Source: Leptodontidium sp. MPI-SDFR-AT-0119
Taxonomy: Eukaryota > Ascomycota > Leotiomycetes > Helotiales > Leptodontidiaceae
Length of the DNA: 64,000 nt
NCBI GenBank assembly: GCA_020726505.1
Contig: JAHLEZ010000009.1
Location: 248,001-312,000 of the forward strand
Direction of reading: 5' to 3'
In this document: one piece after another, positions 35,272 to 47,665 of the stretch
How positions within the stretch are numbered: position 1 is the first letter of the stretch
Layout: each line of letters starts with the position of its first letter
Made by a program: the position numbers and the translations under genes
The notes under the pieces: model-generated
The model's input: the letters and a program-made list of their open reading frames with translations, nothing else
Told to the model about the DNA's origin: nothing
The model's database searches: none

Positions 35272-38128
35272 TGGAAAGAGAAAACCTTCACAGGGTCGAA
35301 TGTTTGGGGTTGGGTGCAGTTGGTGGTTGACGATAGGTACACTTATTGTAGAAGTTGAAAGAGGTCACGAATTATTTCCTGAAAATCGTCTTCTGGAGAC
35401 ACACATTCAAAAAGAGTTCAAATTGACTTTATCCTGACTTCATATAAATACCTCCACGTTCTTATGATGCTGCTGTCATAGCAACTTGCCAAAATTCTAT
35501 GGGATGCTCTAGAGCAGAGCCCAATCAGGACATTGCGCGATTGCTCATTTCTATGCTATCAACCCCCGATTGCTCTTATAAACTCTCAGGCTATCCGAGA
35601 TAGGTGTCTTATGAATCAAAACATTACACCTACGCTATATCAGAGAGTTGGCTGATAACCCTTGATATTCGTGAATTCCTCAATACGTACGAAGTACACA
35701 CCGACATGCGAAAACCAATAGTTGTCAGAATTACTCCGTTTCTCCGTTTCTCCGTCTTAGCGGCACGCCATAGATAGTTCTATGTTATTTATTGGTTCCA
35801 TTATTTCCGGAAGCCCACTATCGATCGAGTCTTTTTGTACTGTACGGCGCGCGCCGCAGACCCGCCGCGCGGCCGTACTCGGCTACATAACGCATCCTAG
35901 GAATTATCAGGTATAGATTGGTGGGCGGAGGCATGAGTTGAGAGCCTAATTCGCTGCATAATCTTGAAACACTCGCAGCTAGAAGCTGTCGGCTTCCGAA
36001 TCCGATCGCAACCGGTGATGGTTTCCGGCGCTGACGATATTCCTTTCGTCGCTTTTGGATGTTTACATTTAAGCAAGAATTTCAGGGGGCGGGGTAATTT
36101 GGCTGGCAGTCTGATATTCAGGCCAGGCATGTGGAAAGACCTCTGGGCTGATACTGGATATGTTCAATAATACCGCCCTAAACTCAGCAGTTGGAAATGA
36201 AGCTGATGTGGTGTTACAACAGGTCAATTCCTCATAGTTCGTCTTTTCCCGCCCTTAAATACTCTACGATCTGAAATCTGGGATTTCCCCTCCTTTGTTC
36301 CTGATCCTCGAATCTAGTCCACATGGGGAAAGCACATGCTGAACTCTTGATCAGACCCCGATTGCTCGGAATATTCACGCTCAGTCTGTTGTGGTGATTG
36401 GTGTGTTCAATTGGAAAATCATGCTGGTGCTACTATCACTTGTACAAAGGAGGAGATCGATAAGGGTGATGCAGAGTTTGCAAGTGATGGAGGTGGATGT
36501 TCCAGTACATTTTCCCTCACTTTTGATTGCCCAATCCTCTTGTGTTGGTAAAAAAAAAACATGTACCGATGATGGCGTAGACTGGCGATCCAAGATTGGT
36601 GACATTTACTATCTGATCTTGAGGGCTGTTGCGGGCCATAATTATCAGATTGTGAGTGCGAAAGACCTCTTTGAGGGCTACGGTGATACTTGCGCTGGGG
36701 CTCCTCCGTTTGAGGGAAGTGTACCCCAATCCTAGAGGTTGCTACTGACGATTGTGTCTTCCGAATGGGTGTGCTGGCTGCGATTTTGGTGACTTGGACG
36801 GTCGATCAGGTATGCGAGGTTGGGTTCTGGGCCTGGGTCGGTTTGATGTCGATAAGGTACATCTGACAGGTGAGGAAGCAACTTTCTGAATTATGAGCAT
36901 CTATTATGCTTAGGTGTGCATTGTGAAAGTGAAGATAGTCCCACCCACGGCAAGCATGATTTCTGATTTTTAAGGGCTTGACATCACAGAAGAGCTGCTG
37001 GACATTTCGGAGGGAACCTTTGTTCTATTCCTTAAATTTTGAAACAAGAGATCTTGCCAAGAGTCCGAGCTTTATTACCAAGTTCCCCGGACTTGGCTTG
37101 ACCAATGGGCAGGGGCGAAGTTCGGACGCTTGGCAACTGACTCTTTGAGCTTAAAAGAGGTCACTGGCAATTTGTGATTGGCAGCCTTCAACACTCTCAG
37201 GATCCTGAGTTTCTGCGGGGTCGGAGATGGAAAGAAAAGAAGCTTAGCTATTATGACTACTGTCTCAAGCTCAGAAAGTGCTTCCCCTTCTTACAAAACT
37301 CCTATTTTGGGATATCGACCAGGTGTCAAGTTTTCAAGGGTTGACAGGAGCCCGGCAAGCATTGCTTGCAACCAACAACGGCCCACAGCGTTAGGGCAAT
37401 ATGAAAGCTTTTATTGAACCTTTGAATTTTTATTCTCTCATAAACAGCTAGACACTTCTCTCTCTCCCTTCCTCTGCTAGTCATCTACTAGTCATCGCAG
37501 TCCAATATTCAGTCTGAAGGTATATGCACCGGTTAGATGATAACACGCATAAAGTAGGCTAATAACAGTAGTAACTTCACATGACGAGACACAGGCCCGT
37601 GTTGGGGTGGGAGTAGGAGGTGGGGGGAGGGGTGTGGAAAGTGAACTTGTGGGTACTTTATGTTTGCCGTAATTTTGTTCATTTGAAGGCTTCTGAATTG
37701 TTTGGTTGGATCTTCGCGTGTTTCAGAAACCTCATAAGAGTTTCAGACAACCCAACCTTTAGACACAATGTACATATTCAATGGTTCCCAACACTTGCTT
37801 CACTTGCAATGCCTACTTTTTCGTGCCTTGTATAATATATCTATGGACCAGGTCGACATAATCCTGCCTTTCCTCTAATAATCCTGTTTCACTTCTCTAG
37901 CCCATTCTAATCAAGTGAGATCATGGCCCCTCACATCGTAGAGCCAGTGCATTAAGATTCCATAATGGCAGTCGTTGCTTGTCTGGCTGGCTTCGCCAGT
38001 TCCATCGAGCTAAGCTGGACGGTGAGGCATGCACAACGAACAACGAAATGATCGTTTGGAGTCATCGAGCGTGTCAACAATACCGGTTAAATAATCTCTA
38101 TCTCTACTACAAACGAGGAAATTATAGC
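35272..38128. other. Intergenic; possible small Cys-containing gene fragments, none supported
   Basis: 36391-36735 is open (115 codons), and an overlapping frame reads HAGATITCTKEEIDKGDAEF and then a Cys-containing stretch, as if a small secreted protein had been disrupted. No signal peptide joins in frame and no family was recognised. Frames at 35897-36170, 37178-37417 and 37620-37835 lack features. The 35860-35880 stretch is GC-rich (GGCGCGCGCCGC). Confidence 0.35.
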
Positions 38129-38356
38129 TTAAGAAGGCTTTACTAAGAAGCCCCTTCTCGCGTCTTCGGATGACTGGTGAATTGCAAATTGCTTTATAAA
38201 AGTCGCAGTATAAACAAGCGGCTTAAAAGGTACAATATTGCGATTAGCAAAAATCAGAATCCTCCACGAGTTATATAGATTGCTTTTAACTACTTCGTTA
38301 ATACCTTCCCACGACAAGTATATATTCGCTTCCTTGCTTAATAGCGCGACTTGCAT
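38129..38356 (-). pseudogene. Uncharacterised ORF fragment abutting the hAT element
   Basis: 76 codons, reading MQVALLSKEANIYLSWEGIN and ending EDARRGFLVKPS. The composition and wording look like a conserved protein rather than random sequence, but no family was recognised. It begins two bases left of the hAT terminus, so its 5' end may have been cut by the insertion or by a later rearrangement. Confidence 0.35.
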
Positions 38357-39452
38357 CCAGGGTGGGGAGAAAAAATTAAGTTACTTAAATAAAAATTAAG
38401 TTACTTTAATTAAATTAAATTAAAATTTGAATAACAACTTGACTTAATTAAATTAAAGTAACTTAAAAGTTACTTAATTTTTTACTTAATTTATTATAAT
38501 AAATTTAATTAATATATATCTCTTAATATATAAACTCTACTTCTTTTATATTTGTATTAGGCTCTTTATTAGCCTCTTTTTCTTCCTCTAATAGTACCCC
38601 AGCTTCTTAAACACATTATTATATTAAATGTGTCTTTATTTAATCTATTCCTTAGCTTATTAATAACTAAAGCCTATTGTGAAAAAAATCTTTTACTAGA
38701 AGCACTAGTACCTGGAATAGTTAAATAGCGTTTAGCTATTATAGCTAATATAGGGTAATTAGAGCTATTTAACTCCCAGTAAGATAAAGGTAAAGTCTAT
38801 TATAATATTAGTAAATTTTTAAATATATATAATTATAATTATAACTTACTGGTTTATTTTGTCTTTTTTTCGCTTACATAAGCTTGTAATTCATCTAAAT
38901 CTTCGTCTTTAGACTCGTTAATATATATATTATTATATAAATCGTCGTTTTTACTATATATATTAAGGTTTTTAGCTTTAGGTAAAGTAGGTAACCTAAT
39001 ATAATAGTCTCTTTTTTCCTTATTATAAATATTAGTATAATATTATAAGAGTAAAATATATTACTTACGAAGTATATTCTGCTTTTAATACTTCTAAAAT
39101 ATCGATAATTTGTTCTCGACTTAAGCCTAAGCTTACTAATCAATTCTTTTTAATTCGGGGATCTAATAATAAGCTTATATGTAAAGTCATAGTTCGAGCG
39201 CTCGAATTTAGCCATTAATTCTTCGGGTAATATTTACGTAGCTTAGCTACGCCTAAGTTAATAGCTTTAATAAGAGGCGGAAACTCTTATAAATATTAGT
39301 ATATATAATAATAAAATTATTAGAATATAACTTACTATTAATTCCTCTTTAATCCTTTTAAATTGTATATAAATATTTTATAACATTGGAACCGTGTAAT
39401 ATATAGTAGTATATTTATTAGCTTGAAGTTTATTAGTAGCCTTAATAAATAC

Positions 39453-39627
39453 TGTTGGTTTAATAGTCACGTTTTAGTCATATGCTCGCCTAACGAGTAT
39501 ATGAGGGGGGGCTCCCGTACAGAGTTCCCCTTCTTTTTGAATACACACACATACCACTGCAGGATTTTACCCCTCTTGTGTGTCGATTCTTCACCGGAAT
39601 CAGTGGTACCACCCGAGTATAACGACA
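39453..39627 (+). repeat. Left LTR of the miniature LTR element
   Basis: 175 bp, TG...CA ends, identical by eye to 40592-40766. Includes a run of seven G at about 39513-39520 and a CA-repeat (ACACACACA). Confidence 0.92.
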
Positions 39628-40591
39628 TTGATCAATCAGTCAATTGCTCGGCTATTGATTAACAAGTTTATTGGCCAAACTCGAAGAGATATCCTCGAAG
39701 CTATGCAGCGTTCGCCCTCCACTGCTTCGTACGATATGCTAAGGGAGATATGTTCGGAATACTGCAGTATTCGCTCTCCGGTATTCCGATAATACCTTCA
39801 AGGCTTTTCGACCTCTTACGTGCAGTATTCGCTCTCCACGTAATATCGAATTGTTGTGTCTACCACACGACTTCTGCACGCCTCAGAATTGTCAACTTCG
39901 ACCTCTTCGCTGAGCTAGTCGAAGCTCCCTCCTTCGAAGCACCTATTCGAAGGACCTCTCTTCTTCCTCAAATACACACCTTTTTCTCCGCTACAACGAC
40001 CCCCGCAGCGATGAGTTCGAAGCCGGCGAGATTCTTTCTCGAGTGGAAGGCAGGACGACTACTTCTTTTCGAACGACACCCCTTGATCTCACCGCAGCCG
40101 ACCTCCTGCGTACCTCTTCTGCACGCCTCAGAATCGCCAACTTCGACCTCTTTATTAAGCCAGCTCGATCCCCTCTTCTACACGCCTTAGAATCGCCTAC
40201 TTTGACCTCTTCGCTGAGCCAGCTCGAAACTACCTCTTCTGCACGCCTCAGAATCACCAGCTGTCGAGCTTCCTTTCGATACCTCCTTTTTCCGATTTTT
40301 CCCCCTTTCTTCGAAGCCACGTTGCTTGATTCGGAAATTAGGTCTTAGCAAGCTCCGTGCGCTTTGACGACAATTTCGCCTCGGTACCAAATCGAACTCC
40401 CGGCAAGTTCTACCTTGGTTAGGAGTCCTATACCGGTTGTATCAACCCTGGTACCGAGGCTTTCGAGAGTAGGGAATGGAATTGGCTTCTTTGTATTTAG
40501 AGACTCGTCGTTGTTTGTTTGATTAATTACTAGCTATTAGGCTAGCATTTGGTTCGAGGGAGACGTCTCTCGACAAAGGAAAAACTGCCAG

Positions 40592-40766
40592 TGTTGGTTT
40601 AATAGTCACGTTTTAGTCATATGCTCGCCTAACGAGTATATGAGGGGGGGCTCCCGTACAGAGTTCCCCTTCTTTTTGAATACACACACATACCACTGCA
40701 GGATTTTACCCCTCTTGTGTGTCGATTCTTCACCGGAATCAGTGGTACCACCCGAGTATAACGACA
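40592..40766 (+). repeat. Right LTR of the miniature LTR element
   Basis: 175 bp, no difference from 39453-39627 seen on reading through both. A weak purine-rich stretch (GACAAAGGAAAAACTG) lies just upstream and may be the polypurine tract. Confidence 0.92.
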
Positions 40767-43078
40767 AATACCTTAAGTATTAATAAAGTATTTTTTAAGT
40801 ACATTATTTCTTCTTCCGAGATTAATAACTTCTTATTCTTAAAAGCCTTATTATTAGAGTTTTATATAACTATATTAATAGGCTAATAAAAAAATAGAAA
40901 GTTGTTGAGCATATTATAAGTCGAAGACCACCGAGTTATAGTATTTATAATTAATTAGTAAGTTTATTAAGAGTAAAATAATTATTATTACTTACTTAGC
41001 TGAGGCATTTGAAATTGTGTTATATTTAAAGCTTTAATTTAAGCTAATAAAGCTTGTTTATTATTATAGCTATATTTAAAAGCTATTATAATGAGTCGAA
41101 TTCGTTTTTATAAAGAGTACGTATTATTAGGACCTTTTTTATTAATTAGTATTTATACTTAATAAGTTTAAGATATATAAACTTACCTATAAATATATTC
41201 CTTTCTTTAGATCCTCTTCTTCTTCTTCATCAATAGCTCTAATAGCGTCTAATTCTTCTATAGAATCTTCGGCTTTAATAATAAAGCTTATTATCTCTTG
41301 TGTAGCTATATTAAGTAAGTGCGCGTAACAAGTTATATCTCCTTGAAATTTAATAGCCTCTAAATTATAAGCTCTAATAAAGCTTAATATTAGGGTATTA
41401 TTAGAAGATGTGTTATCTCGAGTAATACTATAAAGAATTAGTAATAATAATTTAAATAATACGTACTACAACTTACCTTTTAATGTTATATTTAATATTA
41501 AAGTCTTTTAAAGTATTTAATAATACTTCGCACATATAAGCTCCGGAGTGCCTATCTTCGAGTATAGCCATTCTTAATAAGTAAGATACTAATTTAAAGC
41601 TCTTACTTATAAAGTATTTGTAATAAAAAAAGTTAGTTATATATATATATTAAATTTAAGAGGTAATTACTTACATAGTAATACCTAAATAAGCGTCTTG
41701 ATTGGACGTAGTCTAAGCGTCTAAAGTAAGACTAAACGTGCCTTGATTTTCTTTATGATTATTAAGCTTGTTTTTAAAACTATTAAAGGCACTTAAATAA
41801 ACAGAATTTAATTCGTCTCTTAGAATCTTTCTATTAATTATTAGAATATCCCTAAAGAGTAATTAGCTTATATAAGTATTATAATATAAAGAATTTACTT
41901 ACTCTTTTAAATATCTCAAAAGCTCTTTAAAAGTAGGGCTATTAATTAATCGAAAAGAAAGGTTATTTTGTAATATAAAGTTTAAAATCTTAACTCTAAA
42001 CTCTTTATTATTGAATTCGCTTAATTCTCGCTTCTTAGCTCTAGAAGAGCTTAAATAGTCGCTTATAAAGCCTTGGGATTCTGGTAGATCTCTAGTAATA
42101 CAAAAAGAGTTACTAGCTTGCGAGCCTATTTATATTATAATTAGTATATATTAATAATAATAATTAGAATAATATTACTTATTAATATTATTATTTAATA
42201 AGCCTAGTGATACTAGCTTATGATTATGCTTATAATTCGATATATAGTTACTTGTAGCATGTGATACACGTTGCTTTAAAACTTTTTACTATAAATTTAA
42301 ATTAATATATAACTTAATATAAATTAGGATTAATATAACTTACTTATAATTCATATATATATAGCTAACTGTAACTATCCGAGGCTATGTAGGGTCTTGC
42401 TAAATCGGGTCTAGCTCTTTAAAAATAACCCTCTTTTAAATATAAGCGGTTGATTATTAGAGAGCTTAAAATCCTCTTGATTTTGAGTGATATTTGTTCG
42501 GGTAGTAGTAGAATAAGACATTTTATAAGATTTATATATTTTAAGTATATATAAAAGTAATAATAATAATAATAATTAGAGTTGTTATTAAGTGTTTTAG
42601 TTATAAGGTTATTTAATAAAGATAAAAAAAAGGATTTTTAACGAGACTTTATTTTTATATATACTAATATGATTATTTATAAATTATTTTATTGAAATAT
42701 TGATTTCTAATACTTCTAATAATTTATAAGCTTATTTTTATTACTAATATATTTTTAATAAGCAATAAAATATTGAAGAATTAATTAATTATAATATTAA
42801 TAAATTAAGTATTTGATTTGTTATTTTTTAAAGGTTCGCGAAGGTTTTAAAAGCTAAGATAAGCTAAATCTTTATTTATTAGCTAAGAGGAACGTACGCT
42901 AGTTTAAGGTTATCTTTCTTATCTTAGCGCCCGTCTTTAAATCATGCGACTCTTACTTAAGTCATAATTAAGTTACTTTAATTAAATTAAATTAAAATAT
43001 AATTAACGATTAAGTTACTTAAGTTTAATTTAAAGTAAGTATAGTTAATTTAATTTAATTTAATTAATTCCCACCCTG

Positions 43079-46000
43079 GATCGAGAACCATTCCTTAGAT
43101 TACGTGTCGAAGAGAAGATTATAGCGCTTAGCTTATTATTTCAGCAATCATAACGAACGGAATACAAAGCACTTATTAAAAGGGGTGTTTTTGTGCCTAT
43201 TTATAAGAACGACCTTAGAATAAGAGACCACCGCATCTTTAAGTTAAGAATAGTAAACGAAGTTAAAGGCAAGAAGACGTTAGCTTTATATAAGAAGTTA
43301 AGACTAATAATCTAATACTTTAATAATAAAGGGAAAAGGGAGATTTTAACTTAATCTCTAATAATCTAACGACTTAGTTAGTAATTACTTATATTTTTAG
43401 CCGCTACTATTAAGCATTTAAATCGCCTTTGAAACTAGTCTAAATCTCACCTAGCTATTAGGGACATTACTTAAGCTTACGTTTAGGTAGAGACAAGGCT
43501 TTTTTAAGACATTTTAACTACTAAAAGAGATCGCAAGAGATTTCCCTCTTAACATAATATTTATAATAGTACTACCGTTATACGGCATACTTAAGTCTTA
43601 AAACTATTAGTTTAATATATATTATAAACATTATAAAAAGAACTTACAAATAAAGACTTCAATATACGACCTATACTCACTAATTAATATTAAGGAAAGC
43701 TATAACTTTAGAGTCGTAAGGATGTAAACAAACGATACTTTAATTTTAAGAAATAAAGACTTCTTAGTAAGAGAGTAAGATAAGATTACTAAGGCCGGTT
43801 TTCTAACGAAGCCGATATAAGTACTACTTCTTATTAAAACTATTACGTTTAATAAGTACACTATTATTATAAACGGGAATAACCTTTATATGTCTTAGAA
43901 GGGTCAGGGAGTAATGCTAAAGCTAGTTAATATAGGAAAAGAGGACTATAAGAAGGCTTACAGGGAGCAGCGAGCTCGTGTAGCTTATCTTACTATTATT
44001 TATTAGCTAGAAGTAACCTTTAATCTCTTAGTCGCAGCATAGCATCAGAATCCGACGGAGAACGATATTAAGGCCTTAAACCTACACCTTAAATAGTAAA
44101 TAAATAACTTAGAGAGAAGACTCTAATACGTACTAGTTAACTTACAATTTGCGAAAGTCTACGTCTTTATAAATAGTTCTTTTATTAATAATAAAATCTG
44201 AGTTCATAGATAAATTTCGTATTAGTAATCGGTACCGAAACGAAGGGGTATACGCAATTTACCCTGTCTAGTAATATCGTATATATCAGCTCAACAAAAT
44301 ACAAAAGAGTAACTCGTGCGGTACTCGCATCGGAGCTATATATTATAATAGTTAGCATCGATATACTTATCTCTCTTAGTATTACTATTAATATAATAAC
44401 TGACAAGCTTAATATTCCACGCCTTCCTACTATTATTTACACAGATTCTTTATCTTTTTATAAGTATATTATTAAGCTTAATATAACGAAAGAGAAGCGC
44501 CTAATAATTAATATTATAACTATTCGTTAATTATACGAACATAAAGAGCTAATAGAGGTTCGATAGATTAATAGTACTAATAATCTTACTAACGCTATAA
44601 CGAAGAGTGCTTCTAATAAGGCTCTTCGAGATTTTATTAATACTAATATACTTACTATTAAAATGGAGGGTTATGTTCACCGGTCAGCCGGAGCTGATTC
44701 GGACTAACAACGGAGGGGTTTCACACTTATTATTTTCCTTTATATTTTCTCTATACGTTTTTTTTGTTCTTTTTTATTAATTCGTCACTTGTAATTATTT
44801 TTATATTAAGTTAATTTGTGAAGTTAGAAACACATTTGATTTAGTTTTAAATACCCTCTAATTTAAAGCACTAATAGGCGGCCTTACGATAATACTCTAA
44901 TAAAGATAAACTACCGGTTTTACCACAGGAGGTTACTCTCGTATAGTAGTATAAAGAAAGTGTTATGACGAAGAACTTACTACAAAGCCAATCCGAAACA
45001 AAGCCGAATCCCTTATAAATAAATATTAGAAAGAGGTTCCTCCTCCTCTTCCGCGCTATAGCAGCGACTTCGGCGGAGGCGCTTAATAAGAGGATTATCT
45101 TCACCGCCGTCCTTCCTACTACGCTTAATAGTAGTAGAGGAGGCGATAGTAAAGAGTTAATTTCAGATTAGTATTGTCTCTTATAAGATAAAGTTATTAA
45201 TACTTAAGGGCTTTAATATTAAAAAGAAATAAAAGGAGTTAACTTACTACTTGCGAGCTAGCTAAGCTAGCGATTTCCTGGCGTAAAGCGCGAGTTTCTT
45301 CTAATAACGCTAACGACACTTCCTTAGTATTCTTTAGTGCGCTAGTGGCGGCGACTAATAATACTAAATTAATTGATTTAGCGGCAGTAACGACGGCTTC
45401 TTCGTCTTTTGCCTCGAGAGCGGTAATTAAATAGAGGTACTCTTTAGCTATAAACTAAGGGATCTGTTATATATTAGTAACTATATATCTAAAAGACTTT
45501 CGGTAGTAATTTAGATATAATTCGAAATAGGAAAAGAAAATAAAAGTACTTATTAAGTTATACTAGGACTTCTTCTTTACGTAATATACGTACTTCTTAT
45601 TCTTAAGATTATTAAAGGCGCAATTATAAGACGAGTTCTTTGTAATAAGGCGAACGTACTAAATGTAGTATTTATAATAAGCGACATTAAGAGCTCTTGT
45701 AGGAATTAGTATAAGTACTATTTCAGTTAACACACCACCCCCTTACTGAACTATCTCCGAAGAGTATACTTACTTTTGAATTACTTATTTAATTTAATAT
45801 AGTCTTCTTAAAAATGTCAGTTTTTTGAGGTATATTAAGCGGATTTAAAAGATCAGAGAGTAGTATACGTACAGTAATTATATATATATTAGTTAAAGAG
45901 ATTCTAAACCTTTAAGAGGGGGGCGATATATATATCTCTATCGCGTTGCAAAATACTAAGCGTTCTTATTATTACTAGCTCTCGCTTAGCCTCGCTACTG

Positions 46001-46409
46001 TGTATCGCTATATTCGGACCCCTTTGAGGACACTTTTAGGCCAGATTTAAACGTTATTAAACACTTTGTCATTTTTCATTATTTTATTATTATTATCTCT
46101 TATATTACTAGTTATTTTTTTGTGCTATATTAGAAATAGTTTTTTTAAAAGAAGTTTTGCTTGTATTAGTCTATAAGTCCTTATATAAGTATACTTTAGT
46201 CTAGAAAAGGGGGTATAAGTTAAGGTCAAGGGTCAGAACCTAGTTAGACTAGTTTCGGAGGGCATTCGGTGGGGTTTCGTAGTATATAATCTAGCTCCCC
46301 TCGCACTCTCTTAAAGAATATACAGATTTTTAACCATATATTATTTACTCTATCGCTATACTAATATATCGATATATTACGTAGTACATAAACCGGTACT
46401 GCACCAACG
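43079..46409 (+). mobile_element. Ty1/copia retrotransposon copy A, 5'-truncated and RIP-degraded
   Basis: Plus-strand reverse transcriptase at about 43180-43800 (KRGVFVPIYKNDLRIRDHR, FKLRIVNEVKGKKTLALYKK, PLYGILKS, MQTNDTLILRNKDF). RNase H at about 44180-44660 (SSTKYKRVTRAVLASELY, YTDSLSFYKYIIKLN, TKEKRLI). The 3' LTR is 46164-46409, homologous to the LTRs of the complete copy at 56419-63979. Gag, protease and integrase are absent: the element starts directly at the hAT terminus. Between RNase H and the LTR (about 45000-45720) the minus strand carries the same Cys-rich ORF remnant as the complete copy. Confidence 0.85.
46164..46409 (+). repeat. 3' LTR of copia copy A
   Basis: 246 bp, starts TATTAGTCTATAAG (a G-to-A form of the TGTTAG end) and ends CTGCACCAACG. 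Aligns in reverse complement with 56419-56674. Confidence 0.75.
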
Positions 46410-46499
46410 ATTTATCTCTTAAGTATATTATTATAAAGATATATAATAGTAATATATATACTAAGAATAGACTGAACCTTATTTACAACGTTATCCTTA

Positions 46500-47665
46500 G
46501 TGAATAATTATTATTATAAATGTAATTATTTATTTAAGATCCTCGTCCCTTTAATTATAATTAAGAGCGGATATTATAAACGTTAGTAACGTATTATTTA
46601 AAAAATTAGACTTACTTATAAAAAAGAGTTATTTAAGCGACGTCGCTAATATAATTATTACTAGAAAACTAACTATATTCCGGTCGGAAGGCTAGTATCT
46701 AAAGTCCTTTAGGCTAATAAACTTATTACTATTAAGATATTTTTATATGAGTTTTATAATTATATACTCTAAAGCCTTTAGGTCTTGTCTTAAGGGGATC
46801 TCTTTGTAAAACTTATGACTTATTATCTAATACATTAATATAAATATAATAAATCTAGCTCTTACTTACTAATTTTAATAGTATTATTAGCGTCGAGAAG
46901 AATATTTAAGCACTTGTAAGGGCCCAGTTTTAAGCCGTTCATAGTAAGATACGTAAGCTTATTAAGAATCTTTTTAGTTAATAAGAGAAGTTATAAACTA
47001 AGTAATAATACTCGCTTGTTTTATTATAGTTATTAATTAAAGCTTAGTAAGGAAAAGAGCGGAGTATATAATATATATAAGTAAGATAATATTGTAGCTG
47101 AAAATAGCAAAGTAAAAGTCGTTAAGGCGAAAATATTTAAGCATTTAATATAGGTTTTTATGGCCAAGTGATTATAGTATATAAACCTCGTTAGCACCCT
47201 AAAAGCGCTTTATTATAAAGAGATCGTAAGGAGTGGCCTTTTCGGAAATAATAATAACAAAACTACTAAGACTAAGCTCGAAGACTTGTTAGTAATAATC
47301 TTATAATAACTTTAATATCGTATCGGACGTTTTAATAGCTTTAGTAGTTAATACTAGTACTTGGTTATATAATGTAAGTTTGATTATAACGGTTAAAGTT
47401 ATAAATGTATTACTTTTAAAATATTTCGTTTTACGATACGTCTCGAAAGGAGATATTCTCCTCTTCTTCGAGCTTAGTGTTACCTCGTGAGAGGGTAATA
47501 AGCGCTTAAGTGTATGTATTTGTTATAATATTTTAATTATAAGTATAAGATTTATATTAATCTTTATGTCGTGATCTAAGATAATAAAAATTATATTAAA
47601 TAAATATAAAAAAGAATAATTATTATAAGAGGGTAAATAACTTAGAATATATAAGATTATAACTT
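46500..47665 (-). repeat. Unidentified 1.2-kb repeat family, copy 2 (more mutated)
   Basis: The reverse complement aligns with 25590-26780, with many C-to-T and G-to-A differences. Shared phrases include CATACACTTAAGC and ACAAAGAGATCCCCT. It lies immediately beyond the copia copy A LTR. No intact frame. Confidence 0.6.

Larger units (their letters stand above)
39453..40766 (+). mobile_element. Miniature LTR retroelement (TRIM-like, 1314 bp), apparently young
   Basis: Two LTRs of 175 bp, identical by eye, begin TGTTGGTTTAATAG and end ATAACGACA; the 5-bp target duplication AATAC flanks the element (39448-39452, 40767-40771). The 964-bp interior encodes no gag or pol; its longest frame is 146 codons (39750-40190) and has no family. 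The interior holds roughly 60-bp degenerate repeats built on CTCTTCTGCACGCCTCAGAA. Composition is normal, in sharp contrast to the AT-rich hAT host, so it arrived after RIP ended there. No canonical TGG primer-binding site follows the left LTR; the orientation is therefore not certain. Mobilisation would need another element's proteins. Confidence 0.9.
38358..43078 (-). mobile_element. RIP-degraded hAT transposon with nested LTR element
   Basis: Termini are inverted: CAGGGTGGGG at 38358 and CCCACCCTG ending at 43078, each followed inward by AT-rich subterminal repeats of TTAAGTTACTTTAATTAAAT type. On the minus strand, near 41720, FSLTLDA-stop-TTSNQDAYLG matches the hAT catalytic-Asp motif with Trp turned into TAG. 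At about 38800-38600 the minus strand gives SYWELNSSNYPILAIIAKRY, LTIPGTSASSKRFFS and LRNRLNKDTFNIIMCLRSWG, the hAT dimerisation domain. Apparent start near 42527. Many stops make it dead. No matching 8-bp target duplication was seen (CTTGCATC versus GATCGAGA). Confidence 0.85.

Noticed and set aside
36391..36735. Small secreted Cys-rich effector gene
   Set aside because: Two frames look partly coding, but no signal peptide, splice model or conserved Cys pattern ties them together.
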